The notes: generated by a model not told the origin, from the sequence alone. 64,000 nt of DNA from Rostratula benghalensis (GCA_013399305.1 VXAI01000025.1:6716143-6780142); one strand, 5' to 3'; shown: positions 24,261 through 38,046, counted from the stretch's first letter. Made by a program: numbers and translations.

Positions 24261-24660
24261 ACCACTAAGTCTGTGATTCCCACATCCCCACCGACTTGAG
24301 CATCTAAGTTTATATGGCAAATAACACACATCATGTAGGAGGCTGTGGCCCCTGAAGAGTCAGAATTGGCCTTTCTGTATCCAACCTCTGCTGTTAATCC
24401 ACAGCCTGACACCAAGAGATGACGCTACGCTCAGTTTACAGAGAAAAGTCTGAAGCGCAGCACGGTGTAGAGTGTGCCCAACATCTCACAGAGGTGTGTA
24501 GCAAAATAGGAATTTTCCAATCAAGGTTAACAAACTGCCTACTGTCAGATGGCTCCTTCCCAGATGTCTCTTCATAAATGGAAGACTGAACGTTAGGACT
24601 AGAGTCTGGATCATTCACAGAGCTCTTTTCTGAACATTTAACTTTTCCATGCAGTTAGTT

Positions 24661-24772
24661 CATATAGAATCATAGAATTGCCTAGATTGGAAGGGACCTT
24701 CCAGATCATCTCGTCCAACCATCAACCTAACACAAAAAACCCTCACTAAACTATACCTGTAAGCACTATGTC
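24661..24772 (-). mobile_element. CR1 LINE, 5'-truncated 3' end
   Basis: Read on the plus strand it begins with an imperfect and then a perfect CATAGAAT octamer (24671-24678), the reverse complement of the CR1 3'-terminal ATTCTATG repeat. It continues with TTGGAAGGGACCTTCCAGAT, CATCTCGTCCAACC, ATCAACCTAACAC and CACTAAACTATACCTGTAAGCACTATGTC, all in the order known for the common avian CR1 3' UTR (from memory, no alignment run). The element therefore lies on the minus strand, with its 3' end at the low coordinate. Similarity fades near 24772, as expected for 5' truncation during reverse transcription. It retains no coding sequence. Confidence 0.93.
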
Positions 24773-25250
24773 TTGAAAAGCAGAACCTCTTACTATAACC
24801 TACAAACTGTTCTTTGACCATTTAACCACATCCTAGTTAATGATGTGAGCAAGACATGGTTTTTTGCAAAGCTTTGTGTTGCAGCAAAATAGGGTGCAGA
24901 GTTGTCACATGGCCAGAACATGTTTATGTGCTGGTGCCAATTAGTATTTAATGAATGCTACCTGCACAATGCAACACGATGTTTTCAGTGGTGACTTCTT
25001 CTACAAGGTAACAGGCTGTGATTAGTAGATCAGGACAGTTTTTACTAAAGATATATTGCTAATGGGTGCAAGAACTGTTCCTACTGGACCCTAATGAAAT
25101 CCATGTGGACAGTAGCAGTTCATAAAGCTGACATCATGTCATGACTCAAATATCAAAAAGCAACAAAAGACGTATCTGCACAGCAAGTTCTTCTTTCTGC
25201 TGCTTTTTGGCTGCCAACAGTTCAACATTTATTATGAAAAACTGCCAGTA

Positions 25251-25261
25251 TTTTTTTTTTT
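25251..25261. repeat. Poly-T tract
   Basis: Eleven T residues followed by CTTAG. Low complexity only. Confidence 0.8.
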
Positions 25262-26328
25262 CTTAGTGGAAACACTAATGTAAATTGCTTCTATTTTGGC
25301 TTAGTTTTGAGTTTTGAGAGTTTAAGACATAATAACAATAAAAAATCTAACCAAAATAACAACATGGAAAAAAACCCCACAACACACAAGCTTACTTAGT
25401 TTTCTTTCTATCATTCTCCTCAATAAGCATCTACTACTGCTAAGAAATGAAGCAAATGAGAAGTGCAAAACATTTTGAGTTTTCTCTCCCCCAGAGAAAT
25501 TGTAACAAGTACACACATATCACAAAAGGCTGTTGACAGGAAATGAAACAGTACCACAATTTGACATTGCAGAATTAATCACATGGAACGGTGTACAAAA
25601 TTTTACAGAGAGGGAGATAGATCCTTTAAGGCTGTAGCCCCCAGTTCTTAGTCAATAGGAGTTGTTAGCAGCCATTTTTATGCATGAAATTCATCACGGT
25701 CATAGCCTAACTAACTTCCTCAGGTAAAACTTTTGTAAGACAACTTTCCAAAGACACAGTAGCAAAATCAGCTAACTGAACAGTCAGTGATCATATGAAA
25801 AAATGTGTTATCCTATGCTTCATCTAAAAGCTATTCTAACGTTCAGGTTAAAAAAAATAATTCTGAGAAGTTCATTAGCATTTGTTTGGAACTGATACAG
25901 ACTCAAACATCCCAACAGTACCTTTGGGTTTAGCAGTTCAGGAAAACAGTAGCTCCTTCGGTCTTAACTGACATCTGGTGGCAAACTTAACATTTTCTGG
26001 CAAATAAGGCTTTACAAATTCAAGAAGGGTCAAAAATGAAATGAAGGATTTATTATGAGCTTTTCATTGGGTGTTTTGGAGTTAGACAAGGAAGTACACA
26101 TATTTTGCCCATTTTCTGGTAATTCTGCATCTAGACCCGTTCATCAGGCACAATTCCAGTTAAGAAGGGTAAGCTATCATACATCAGAATAAGTAGAGGG
26201 ACAACAATAGTAAATTTTTTGATGCAACTAACCAACCAAGCTTTTCCAATCCATTTGTGCCCCAATATCCAAAATTTGTGTTTTCTGTGACATAAGCTGA
26301 TAACTACATATCCATAGCTGATACATTG

Positions 26329-26348
26329 CCCCCCCCCCCTTTTTTTTT
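26329..26348. repeat. C11-T9 homopolymer junction
   Basis: Eleven C residues run directly into nine T residues. It is the longest C run in the window and is likely to be length-polymorphic or error-prone in sequencing. Confidence 0.9.
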
Positions 26349-27408
26349 ATGTCTGTAACAGTATTACAAGCATGCAAATAATCTGAAGTGACTTTTTCAA
26401 GGCTAGCACTGTGTTTAAATATGCTTCAATGTGTCAACCACCTGCCAAAACTTCAGCTGAATCAAGCAGTTCCAGATCATTGGAACTCTAATTATTATAA
26501 GCACAAGTGGCTCTTGGAACAGCAGCGAGCTCTACATGACAGTGTTGGCAAGCACTCTACAGGCAAATGAATTAAACTCCACTTGCTGATTTTGATTACT
26601 AGATCATTCACTATTTTCTGATCATTTGGTTTCACAGGAAATTAGTGTCACAGCTGAATGTTTCCAATGTGATAGAAGGTGCATTTAAAAAAACTTTAAA
26701 AAAGCCAACATATTCAAAGCATGTAAAGGCTAAGATTTTTCTCCCTTTGCATCTACATGATAATGGGTAACTAAGCTGATGCACTTAAAGAAGCTATATT
26801 TGTCATGATGTAATAAGCAATTTTTATTGCATATTCCTTGCCTATTACAAATGCAACATAGGACATTTTAGCTGAAAACACCTTTGGTAGTTATGGTCCC
26901 ATCTCTATTAACACCATTCACACTGTGTGACAGGAAAGCAACTGTAACATAAACAGTTCATTTTTCGCCTCCCCATTGTGATTAAATCTTTATTCTAATG
27001 TCAGGTGTTTTCAGCCCGTGACGGTATGTTGGGTCATGACTTATCTTGCCTGCTAAACCTGAAATAATTCCCAATACATTCTCAGCAAGATGGAGGACAA
27101 TTTTCAACAGGTCCTAGGGAGAAGAAGATTTAGACTTAATCCTGAGACATTTTCAACAATTATTCAATTATTTGAGATGCCATTAGAAATATTACCCAAT
27201 TTATCCAAAGATTTTTCAACTTGTGATGCTATTGAGATTCGTGTTCAGATTTTTAGTATTTTCAGAGGCCATAACTCCATTCAACAATGATCACTACAAG
27301 ATGATACAAGTCCATGTATCGTGAGGAATAAATAGTAGATCAAGTTCAGGATAAAACTCCATGAAGGTAGACTGTCTTTTTCCATTGCAATTAGCCAGAC
27401 CACACTAC

Positions 27409-27490
27409 AGAATCATAGAATCTCTCAAGTTGGAAGGGATACGTAAGGTTCATTACGTCCGGCTCCTCACAGGACCAACTAATGATGAAA
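27409..27490 (-). mobile_element. CR1 LINE, short 3' end fragment of a different subfamily
   Basis: AGAATCATAGAAT is followed by CTCTCAAGTTGGAAGGGAT, ACGTAAGGTTCATTACGTCC and GGCTCCTCACAGGACCAACT. This matches, with some decay, the avian CR1 3' UTR variant whose body reads GGCTCCACACAGGACCACC (from memory). It differs in sequence from the copy at 24.66 kb, so the two are independent insertions rather than a local duplication. Only about 80 bp is recognisable, on the minus strand, with no coding sequence. Confidence 0.88.
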
Positions 27491-29851
27491 ATGAATTCCC
27501 CTATTTCTATTACCAAGTAAAGAACACTACCCTTACACAGCACTACTAGTGCTCTCTATTGTCAGAGAACACAGCTACCATGGAAATTGTAAATCTCCCT
27601 GGAGTTCAGTTTCACTGGTAAATTAAAATGCTGCACACCAAGTATTGTGTTGCTCTGGGTTTATTCTTCAGAAAAAGTAGTAAATCATTTTTCCTCTCCC
27701 CTGGAATTCTGCTGCTATCACAGACCTCTCAGTAACTTTCAGTTCTCAAACCGTCATATAAAGTGAAGGTCGTTAAGTAGATGAAATCAAGTCTATTCTT
27801 AAAATAGATCTGAACTGCAAATTAAGTGTCAAAAATAACACCTTTTGTTGCTAAAGCAGTGTTCCAGCACACTATGAGAACTGCAAAGCAAGGTTTTAAG
27901 TAGTTTCTCATTTGGAGAGCCCAATTTCAAAGCACGAAGATGTAATACAGCAGACAGTAAAATTACACAACATTTTCCTTTATAACACAGTATGATTAGA
28001 TAATCAGACTAAGGACTCAGCATTCCCTGGGAGACTTAAACCCTGTCTGCTGTGTAGTAACATGTGATGCAATTCTACATTCAGGCTTACAGAAAAAGCA
28101 ATGCAGTATTTTAAAATCCATCTGAAGAACAGACTCAAATAAAAAGCAAATGAACAGCAGATTCAGGAAGCTATCAACTTGTTCTTCCTGCTGATGCAAG
28201 GAACTGGCATTTGGACCGACCAGCAGAGCATGTTTGCAGGTTACAGAGTACATGCTAATTCCTGCATTTCTCTTTGTTAAATTTACATCTCCTTTTCCTT
28301 TCTCTTTTGTATTTTTTATTTACTTTTAAGTATATTGTCTAACACAGTTCAAACACCACGCTGGGGATCCAACTGTAGGCAAACTACAATCGCAGAAGAT
28401 GCACAGTAATTTATAGCATCAGATGTCATGGGAACACTCCAGTTTCTTGGTATGCATTTGAAAATAGTTCTTCTTATTTGCAAACCACAAGGATCAATAC
28501 ATATTAAAGGGTACCACTGAAAAAGTAGGTCAGTCAGTGGACAAACACCAAGCTATGTCTACGTAGCAGAATTAAGAGGCACCCAGGATGCTGCGCTGGG
28601 TACAGAAGATGCAAAGTCATTTTTCCCAAGTGGCTCAGGTACACTGGTCTATAGCTCTCTGTATCAACAAATTCCCAAGGATGTCAGCAGGAACTGGCCA
28701 GAGAAACTGCAAACGTTTCCCAAGCCGTCTTTAACTTTGCTCACTCTGTGGAAAGCAACACAAGAAAAACGACCCAGCCTTCTGATTGAGGTTGGGTTTT
28801 TTGGGCTACCTGTCCAAAAGTCATGCTGATATGAAACACTACTTTTGCTGCTTGGCAGGCTAGATGACAGATAGTTGTACCTCAGATACAAGCACTCCTC
28901 TGACTGCAGTATAGACACCACTTCAGTCATTCCCAAGTGTTCCTCAGACAGTTTTGAAGTCAGATAGAGTGAGAAAAATCTCTACCCAGTTTTGAAGCAG
29001 AGAGGATGGCACAGACCACATTTCATCTGCACAAACATGCTTTTTTCATGCATCTTTCATTCTGTACTTTGTGTCTTCTGCAAGAAAATACTCTGACATC
29101 CACCTGGCAAGAGATAGCTGGGTACAGTTTCACTACTCTGTAATAAAGTTCCACTGCAGTAATCCCCCAGGAATGCGGCAATTATCTCCTACCAGACAGG
29201 TGTTAAATGCTGCCTTCCAAGAGATTATCCCATCCTCTCTCATTTCCTTCTGCCCTAGCTGTACAAGGGACAACAGTAAATAGAATATGCCACTATCTCA
29301 ACAGGTAAAGAAGAGTCATTAGCTTCTCATCCCATGACAGGGATTCCGAGTAAAGCAAGGATGAGCCAACTTCACACCAGCTCAGTCTCTTACTTACAGC
29401 AACATGAAAAAGACATATTTTTCCATGGAAAGCTTTTAAAGTGTTTCAGTTTTCAAGATTTATGTTATTTTCTGTGTCCTTTATTTCTCCTCTCATGTAT
29501 CAAAATAGAAGAGGGGAAAAGAGGATGGAATGGAACACACATACAGACACAAAACAAGGGAAAAACTGCACAAAAATAATTTGTTTCCAAAAATTTTATG
29601 ACATGGGTCTTCCTCTGTATAGCTGCTTAGGATATTCATGTAATCCAAGAACTTCCTTCTGTTACCAGAAAATGGTAGATGCTTTGGAAAAGCAGTAAGA
29701 AAGTAAATTGCATCATCCTTCCTCCTGTAGCATACAAGCCTTTACCAATCAGTGTTTTAAATGTCAGTTAACTGGAGCCTGCATTTCTTGCAAAAGTCAG
29801 CATTGCTTCAAGTTAATATTTCAAATATAATTTAACTGAAGTGCTAGATTT

Positions 29852-29886
29852 AAAAAACAAACAAAACAAACAAAACCAAAACACAC
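29852..29886. repeat. (AAAC)-type A-rich tract
   Basis: Degenerate AAAC/AAAAC units followed by CACACC. Similar short AAAC tracts recur at 40608-40627 and 46300-46323. No retroposed body is recognisable next to any of them. Confidence 0.75.
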
Positions 29887-30512
29887 CAACCTACCTGAAG
29901 AACTCAAATTGTTGTTCTTCGTCTGTGCTCATCTTTTGTGCATTACCAGAACATTCAGTCTCACACAAGTACTCCTGAGTTATCCAACAAACTAGGAAAG
30001 TGAAAAGCCTTTCTATGGGTAATCTCTCATTCAGAAATCTAGCAATTATCAGATTCACACTCAGTATTCTTATCAATGCTCCCTGTAATTGGATAGAGAT
30101 TTGAAATACTGTTCCCCATCCTCCCCTTCCTACAATTGACTTTACAAATGCTGCTGTAGGGGCATTTGCTTAGAGTCCTGAAAACAAGCAACCAACCAAA
30201 ACTTCACCTTTACCAGTACTTGCTCTATATCCCCTTGCAGACCTGTGCTCTGATCAGTTAGTATTGAAATTCTGGATTTTAAAATATGAGGTCAAACAGC
30301 ACATAAGGGAATTCATTTTCCAGGACTGTAATATACCTGCATTAGCTTGCATTACTGGTTGCACAGGAATCCACACAAAAGTTCAGCTACTGTTTAATGC
30401 AAGAGCAACATCGTATCAGTTGTAAACTTGTATAAGAGAAAGATCAATAGTGAAATCAAATGAGAAAACAGCCTTGATAAAACAGTTTTAGCTTCAGGTA
30501 GTAAGACAAAAT

Positions 30513-30576
30513 ATCTCATTAGCCATGAGATTGTTTTTGAAGAAAAGCAGTCCACACATACAGAAGTCTGTGTGGA
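30513..30576. other. Two adjacent short hairpins
   Basis: ATCTCAT (30513-30519) pairs with ATGAGAT (30525-30531) around a 5-nt loop. Twenty bases later TCCACACA (30551-30558) pairs with TGTGTGGA (30569-30576) around a 10-nt loop. Both stems are perfect. Individually they are at chance level, but close together they may form local structure. Confidence 0.6.
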
Positions 30577-33500
30577 AATACTAGTCTTTTTTCCACAGAT
30601 TTATTTTGGGGATTTTTAAGACTATCACCTATGGTTATAGAAAAAATAAGGCAGAGATTTTCAACACAGCTGTTTTAGATGTACTTCTCTGTTTATATTC
30701 TCAGGTTTTTCTCTTTTCTTTGGTTTGGCTGGTGTGTTCTTATTTTTTCCCCGGGTCTTTTGTTTTCATTATATTTCTTTGAGGGGTGGGGGTTTGTGTT
30801 TTGATTTTTATTACATTATCAGGCACCAAAAGTACTGTTTTTCTAGAACGAAAAGTTGTAATGAGATATTACAATACTAACAAGGCAGAAATATTCATAT
30901 TAAAAGACCATGTTCTATTAATTCACTGTTCAATAAAATACCTGTGTCGTCCTTTACTCAGCTTCTTAAGGCAGATATAAAAGAATTGCTTATTCAGTGT
31001 CATAAATTTTCAAACTGTAAGTCCTTTCCTTAGTTAAAGGCTCTTTGCTTCCTTCTTTTCATATCAGCAGTGATTTCAGATGCTTTTGCTCATCTCCCTG
31101 GCTCTTTTTCCCAGAGCCCAAACTTCCCATTGAGCAAGAACTTAAAGAAGCTTCAAGAATTTATCCAGAAATACCTCTGCTACATTGTAGTAACCAATGT
31201 TATAAAAGGAAAAAAAATAATTTTAAAAAATCAGAATTAATCTCCATTAACAGGCAGCCCCTCCTTTAGCTTGTATTCTCCACATAGTGCCAAAAATACC
31301 ATGAGAGATATTCAGCCTCCAGAGCACAGCAGAACTTCCTACCAGCACGACTATTAATCCCCATCCCTTGTGGCCAAGTCTCTAAACAGGGTGGCTGTTA
31401 GTCAATCCCTAGCACTCAAGAATGATAAAGGAAAGGATTAAGGTAGTTATCTGGAATCTGAGCATGTGTCAGGAAAAGAATCCTTGATGTTAAAAAAGGC
31501 TTCACAAGAAAGAATATATCAATATTTGAGTGCTGACATACAGCCACCTGTCATTAGACCAAGAGAAAAGTATCAGGGTAACGGTATGGTTCCAACAAAT
31601 ATGCATTTGTAATGTTTTTATGACATTAATGTTGACTTCACTACTCTGTACCGCAGTGTAAGCTAGGGAGTAAGAATGCTGATGCTGCCAGTTTGCTGTT
31701 CTCTAGGTCAGGCACAATATGATATCACTACCAAACTGCTGCTTTAATGCTCAGGAGGCCTGCAGCAATCAAGCAGGGGAAAGAAAAAAAGAAAAAACAC
31801 GTAGGGAAAAGAGACAGTATAAATAGACCTAATCAGCTACAAACAACATTAACAGCTCCTTTGGTGGATTGCTGGTAAACCCACTTTTGGATTCCTTAGA
31901 AACCATCTGAGAAGTCCTTCAAGTAAGGAAGGCCTTGCCCCAGAAAACCTGCAAGAGCCAACATTACTTTCTGCTGTACAGCTCTGAGACTGTTCATCTA
32001 TTGCAGCACCTCATGCACAGTTACAAGGGTCTCAAGATGCTATTTCATCCTCGTCCTGCCCTCTCATCCTGCAGAGCAAGGCAGTTCTCCACCCTCCCCA
32101 CTCTCACTACTTCACTTCTACTGTCTAGAAAGGCTCTGACATAAAGGATGCAATTCAGAAAGTCACTCACCAACCCAGCTACTCTATCCCCTGGACTGAA
32201 AACAGGGTACAAAAGGGAACAGTTGTCTGCCCTTGTGCTTCATGGCCACCATATGCAGCCTCCAAACCACCAGAGGATATTGCTGAGGGGCTCAACCAGC
32301 TGTGAGAGAGAAGACAGAGCAGGAATCTTAACAAGGGGCAGACAATGCAGAGGTAGCTCCAGAGCATCTTTTCTACCCACCCTAGAGGGCTGTTACAGTG
32401 GACTTTAAAGCTCCTCTGGCACTGTCAACATGAAGTTGTCTTTCTCACCATCTGGAACTGTCAAAACCAGCACCAGTTATGCAATACCAGTTGCTCCAAA
32501 CATTAAAAGTTGACACCTAAGGGAAGTTAGAGAACAGAAGACAAGCGCTGGTGGATCTACTCTTTCACCCACACATACTAAACTGAAGTCATTGAGATTT
32601 ACAGGGAAACAAGAGTAAGTTTTGGCTCAGGCCTCAACAAAACTTAAAGAAATAGAGCAAAGGAAAGATAGTTTATGACTTGGGAGGAAAAAAAAAAGGC
32701 TTGTGTTCAAAACACGTCTCTGTTCTTTCCCTCTCAGGAAGCAGCTATTTATGGGCCAGGTGCATAATCACAAGCTGTGTCTCTTACACTCCTTACTCCC
32801 TTTGCACAGCCCTTACCTGCAGACTGTAACAGACTTTTTGTGTAAGCAAGATGCAACAAGCTAAGACTGTCAAATTCCCAGCAGTTATCCCACTGCATGT
32901 CATTTCCCCATGTGATGTCTATGAAATATGTAAAATAAGAGCATCAGCATCATATTTGTACCCAGTTATATTTAGTAATATGTTCTTTTCCACTAGCTCA
33001 GCATCCCAATTTCCTCACCTACCTTACATCCTCTTCTAGTATTTATCTGCAATTCATATGCTTTCCCAACCACATCTTCCCAGGGGACGTGCATTCAATC
33101 ATAAGCACATTTACTCCTTTTTGACCAGAATGTACTTTTGAATTTGTTGTGGCTATTCTTCCTGGTATTACTTGCTACTGCTGGAAGGATTCCCTTTGGA
33201 AACACCCTACTCATCTCTGCTTTTCCTCCTGGTGACAGATAGAGTAATTTTATGTCCCTTATCTACTCAAACTTTTTCCTCTTTTTTGTGAGGCCAGTTC
33301 TTGTAAAATTAAAATGTCTTTCCTACAATGGAAAGAGGATTGAATTAATACCAATTTCACCCTCTTGCCCCTGCCACCTGGACCTTCTGTCACTGTGAGC
33401 ACAACATTAAGAAGAATACTAAAGTATTCCTTTTTTACCTGTGGCTTTCATCTTTTAGTGATCTGGAATAAATAAATAACAGCTGTAATGAGAAAAAGAT

Positions 33501-36500
33501 GAGCACATCATCAGAGTTTGCACTGTGGGAAAGGAATAAAGCAAGGGAGTGCAGCTGACTTAAGATGAGACCTGTGGCTGTGCAAGGCATCAGCACAACA
33601 ACATGATCACATTAACCTCTCAGATGTCCAAGAGAAGATGGTGCACGGTACACAAGACCCCATAAATACCTGAATTTTTTCATCAGGTGAGCGAGACTGG
33701 ACAGTACAATAAGATTTCCATTTTCTCCTTCTTTAGACGAAGGGTAGAGTAAACAGTAAAACACAGTAAAACAGTGAAGTTCTGTAATTCCTTATGTTTT
33801 CTTAAAATTCAGAAATTTCAGGTAACTGATGACTCAGTATATACTTTTCTGTTAAGACTAAAAAAGTTTAAACCAAGGGGAAATTGACTATCACCTGATA
33901 TTTTCACCAAAGCACATGAAGCCACTCATACTCTTACTTTCAGAAACATCCAGCTTCACTTGTACCATTTTCCAGAAATTTCCCTTGCAACCATAGCAGC
34001 AAGGTATTTGCTGCTATTTTTAACAACAAAGCAAAACTCTAAGAATCACTCTCAAGAGACATCAAAGTGGTTTTTTTCCAAGTGAAACTGAATCAGTAGC
34101 CAAATAGTGGCTTAGCCCAAATCCTTTTTAAACAAAGATTCTTTTTCTGCTTCCCTCGCAACTTTCATGCCTCATTTGAGGAGATACTGTAAAGCCACAG
34201 CTTCAGGTTTCCACCTTTACCAGCCTGGTGTGACACTTGCCAAATCTGTCATTGTCACCACTGTGACTAAGCCTCTGAGACAGGAACATTTGAACTTTTG
34301 ACATTTAGCTTCAGCCACTCTAGAACTTCATAACTAAATGCTGGAGAGCACTGATCCTATAAGGAAGCAAGACATTTTTGTAGGTAGCTGGAGAAGAACC
34401 AACACAAATTGCTAAAGGGTGGTCAGAGTGAAAGACTGCTACACAGAATTACAAAGCCAATGGACATCCTGCCATGTCCAGCTATAGCCCTTTTTTTCAG
34501 ACCTTCTGCTGTTTGGGAATTTGAGGCACGTTGCTTCTCCCCTGCTCCCCTCCTGCGTAGCTTCATCTGCATTGACTCTTCTGTCACTTCCACAAATTAC
34601 CTATTTCCTCTCATGTGCCCAGGAATAAGTATCTTCTACTGGCTTTTTTAAATTCAGTGACAAACAAAAACCGTTCAGATGCTTTATTTCTATGCAATTA
34701 GCACAATAACAACTTTTCAGAATGCTTATTACTGTATGGATTTTTCTCTCCAAGCCAGCATCTACCCCTACAGCAAGGCAATATACTCTTTTCCCTGCCA
34801 GAGGCTTCTGTGCCCTGAGCCAGCACTTCACACATGTTTTATGAATGCTCATATTGAGATTCACTATCCAACACACAAGCATCCAGATTTTGCTATTCCT
34901 ATTCCCATTGAGCTAAGAGAACCAAGCAGTTAGGTACAAACAATTTTGCTTGGGCTACTTGTGGGGAAACAATGGCTGACTCTAACATGGTGACAGAAGC
35001 AGACAACAACACGGACAGTGAAGCAACCACAAATGATCTAGAAAAAGCTGCTGGCTACTTAGGAAGAGGAAATAGCAGTTGAATGATGGAACAGCATATA
35101 CTATTCTCTCTCACCTTATGGATTAGTCACATTTGTTAGAGTGTTTAATCTCTCCCCTGCTCTGAAGGGCTGACCCACTAATGAAAGATAGCACAGCACA
35201 AGATGCCACTGCTGCTCAGCAAGATGAAATCAGGGACACAGCACCTTTGATCAAGCCACAGATTCCTCACTTTTCCTTCACCACAGAAAGAAGAAGAGGA
35301 ACATTTACCCATCGAGAATGTATGCATGCAGTTACAAAGCACCATGATAATTAGTTGCCATCAGCACACATTTGGTTTTATTACATTTGGATTTGGCAGC
35401 TCGTTTTTCTTGAGCTTGCCATCTTCAGCTGAAATAAGCATATTGCTCAAGGTAACTGCTGAGCACTTCCCGAGAGGCACATTTTTGGTAGACATTCTGG
35501 AGCAAAGGAAATACTATTCTTAGTACCCTTAGTACCCTAGTTTTTCCTAGTTTTTTCACACAAAACAAAAGCAACTTCTCCTTTTGACAGAATGACATCT
35601 AATTTTATTATCAGAAGTACCTTACAGTGTGCTTAGAAGGCAAAAAGCTCCCAGGCCTTTAATCATATCTTTGCTCATTTTTTCCCCCATATTTTCAGCA
35701 TGATTGTATTGTGGTATGAAACTATTTTGAGGAATATCAATTAGGAGGGTGTAGAGGGGTGATGAAAAAAAGGCTGAAAGGTGAGAAGAACAACTAAACC
35801 TCCAGAATGCTGTCAACGATAAGCTGTTTTGTGGCATATCCCTCAGTATGACACCAACTTGTGGTGCTTCTCTTGGGAGGAATGAATCCTATATAAAAGT
35901 CAGCTTCCTCAGTTCAGCACAAACAGAAAAGGCATTCATCAGAGACTAAAAGTGTAAAAGTCTGTGTACAACGTATTGTCAAATATCATATCAGAAATTT
36001 AATAACAATGTTCTTAGATTAGTAATTTCAGTCTGCAAACACTGGGTGACATACTGTGTTATGAAATACTTGGCTTGAATTGATTTTTAGAAACTATCAT
36101 TCCCTCTGTCCTGCCCATGACAAAGATGTATCACACTTACTCTGGACTTTTTTTTTTCAAATCAGTACTGGAAACCAAAGGAGAACTGCATACAATTTGT
36201 GTTCTGATTTATATAGTATTTAATAACTCACTAATCAAACATTAAACCTAATGAGGTAACCAGTTCCAAATAGAGCTTGATAAAGCACATGCTGCTGCAT
36301 CAAAGCACTCAGGAAATGCAAAAAGCAGCCATTTCAGACTAAGCAGGAATCATCAACTACATTAACTTGCATAATGGACTCTTGCATTTTAGCTTCCTCA
36401 TTACTAGGGTTTGAAATAAGGCTGATCATGGAAGCTCAGCTGCATTTTCACCCCAGACCATGGAAGGCAGTTGCAATCATCTTATGCAAGAAACTGCACT

Positions 36501-37395
36501 TGCAAGTCCAGGACTGCTGGTCAAGCCGGGGAAATTTAGAGAAGAAGATCCAGACCACATTTCTCAGTGTCAGACACTAGTCCTAACATGAAGCTGAGGA
36601 CTTTTACAGATTTCCAAACTAATAAATGCAGTTTCCTACTCTCAAGGATTTGCCTTCAAAAACCTCGGTCCAAAGTAGAAGTAGCTGCCCTAGATCCTTT
36701 CAGAAGCTCTGGTGTGTAGTCTGCAAGCACAGATGCCTATGCAGGATCAAGGAAAAACTGCAGAAATGAGGCATTAAACGTTTATGCAATGACTTATTCA
36801 AAGATGGGTAGAAGGAACACGATGCTCTGTGTGTGCCATATGAACAGTATGTTAAGAGGGATTTTCAACATTGGTATTCCTATTAAAAACTTCAAACATC
36901 TATGTCGAGAACTTTTCAAAAATCCCATACTGTGGATGAAATCCTGGCCTCAGCGAAGTAAAGCTTTGCATTTGTCCTCAGCTGATCAAGGATTGCATGC
37001 TGTCTGCTTATAATAAAGAAATCCTTCTTTATAAGTCACTTTGAATTTCTTTGTCAGACCTTTAGAGCTTTAAACAACCTGTATTAGAATACCTTTGAAG
37101 TGCAGTTAAGAATTAACTTTACTGCAACTGACTTTACCGGATGAGTTGAATCAAGATCATCCCTACAGTTTTGTGATCTTTGGAGGAACAGTGAACATCA
37201 ACCATGATATTCAGTGAGATCTGGAAACAAACAGCATTCAAAATGACCATAAGCCAACTACGGTGACTTGTTATTTGACAGATGCAAGTGAAAGTACACA
37301 GCAGGGTCCATTATTTCAACTAGAGAAAAATTACAATGTCATTCAATAGACAGTAATGTACATTAAATACAGGTACTAAGATCTGCCACTAACAG

Positions 37396-37410
37396 GTATG
37401 TGTGTGTGTG
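37396..37410. repeat. (TG)n microsatellite, short
   Basis: GTA followed by six TG units, then CATATACATAC. It is the longest TG run in the window. Confidence 0.85.
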
Positions 37411-38046
37411 CATATACATACCCACATATCTGTGCAAGTGCTGCCTTCTCTCTAGCAATTCCTATGCACTGATACCCTTAAAAGGAAATACAGGTAGTAA
37501 AGTAGTCTGAAACAGGATAAGAAAAAGCCTTCATATGTATTCCCAGATGTCATTTTAACAACAGCTGATATATTACAATTGTATGCACTTTTTAACTGCA
37601 AGTAAAATAGCCATTACACTTGTAACATTTTATGTGCAATGTTATTGGAGAGAAAACGGCTTTGACAATATATATTTGAAAAATTGTTGCTCTTATTCAC
37701 AATTCATGAATGCAGCCTTCCTGCAATATATCAAATCTATAGCCAGGCTTCCATCACATTACCTTTTAGGCAACAGCTAAACTGATGGCTTAGAGAACAG
37801 AAAAACAAAAAATACCCTACAGGGTGGGGGCGTTATTTTGTCTGGTGGCAAAAAGAGGAATTAAAATTTTCTAGCTGTTTTTCGTGAAACCCTGGGATGT
37901 AGAGATATTGTGAACTAGCCTGAACACAGTCATTGTCACACATAAAGCACAAAATCCAGAGAATGTTAATGCATTAACTGCAAAGGATGAAAAATGTAAC
38001 TGCCTGATTTCCATTTTATTCAGTTGTTATTACTCTTTGCCTGGCC

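Larger units (their letters stand above)
16791..24600. other. Non-coding unique sequence, no gene recognised
   Basis: No coding exon is recognisable. The content is unique AT-rich DNA with homopolymer runs, two GC-rich patches (listed separately), a possible degraded CR1 end near 17.55 kb and a purine-rich stretch near 24.1-24.26 kb. Short inverted repeats are present at 18994-19011 (7-bp arms ATTATGT/ACATAAT, 4-nt loop) and 23327-23342 (TTGCCA/TGGCAA, 4-nt spacer). The 119-codon plus frame at 22585-22944 starts with ATG but looks like a chance reading. Confidence 0.7.
24601..27600. other. CR1-bearing non-coding segment, no gene recognised
   Basis: Apart from the two CR1 remnants, this is unique AT-rich sequence with T11 at 25251-25261 and a C11-T9 run at 26329-26348. 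The 60-66-codon frames at 26388, 27090 and 27361 are chance readings, and the last overlaps the second CR1 fragment. No exon or RNA gene is recognisable. Confidence 0.7.
27601..37390. other. Non-coding unique sequence, no gene recognised
   Basis: No exon, RNA gene or transposon is recognisable. All open frames are under 95 codons. The sequence includes an AAAC-type A-rich tract near 29.86 kb, two adjacent hairpins near 30.5 kb, a pyrimidine-rich region around 32.0-32.1 kb, a short tandem of AGTAAAACAC-like units at 33748-33778, and a small duplication of the CTTAGTACC word at 35520-35537. The rest is unique AT-rich sequence. Confidence 0.7.

Noticed and set aside
27361..27549. 62-codon plus frame
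   Set aside because: It is a chance reading across the minus-strand CR1 fragment at 27409-27490.
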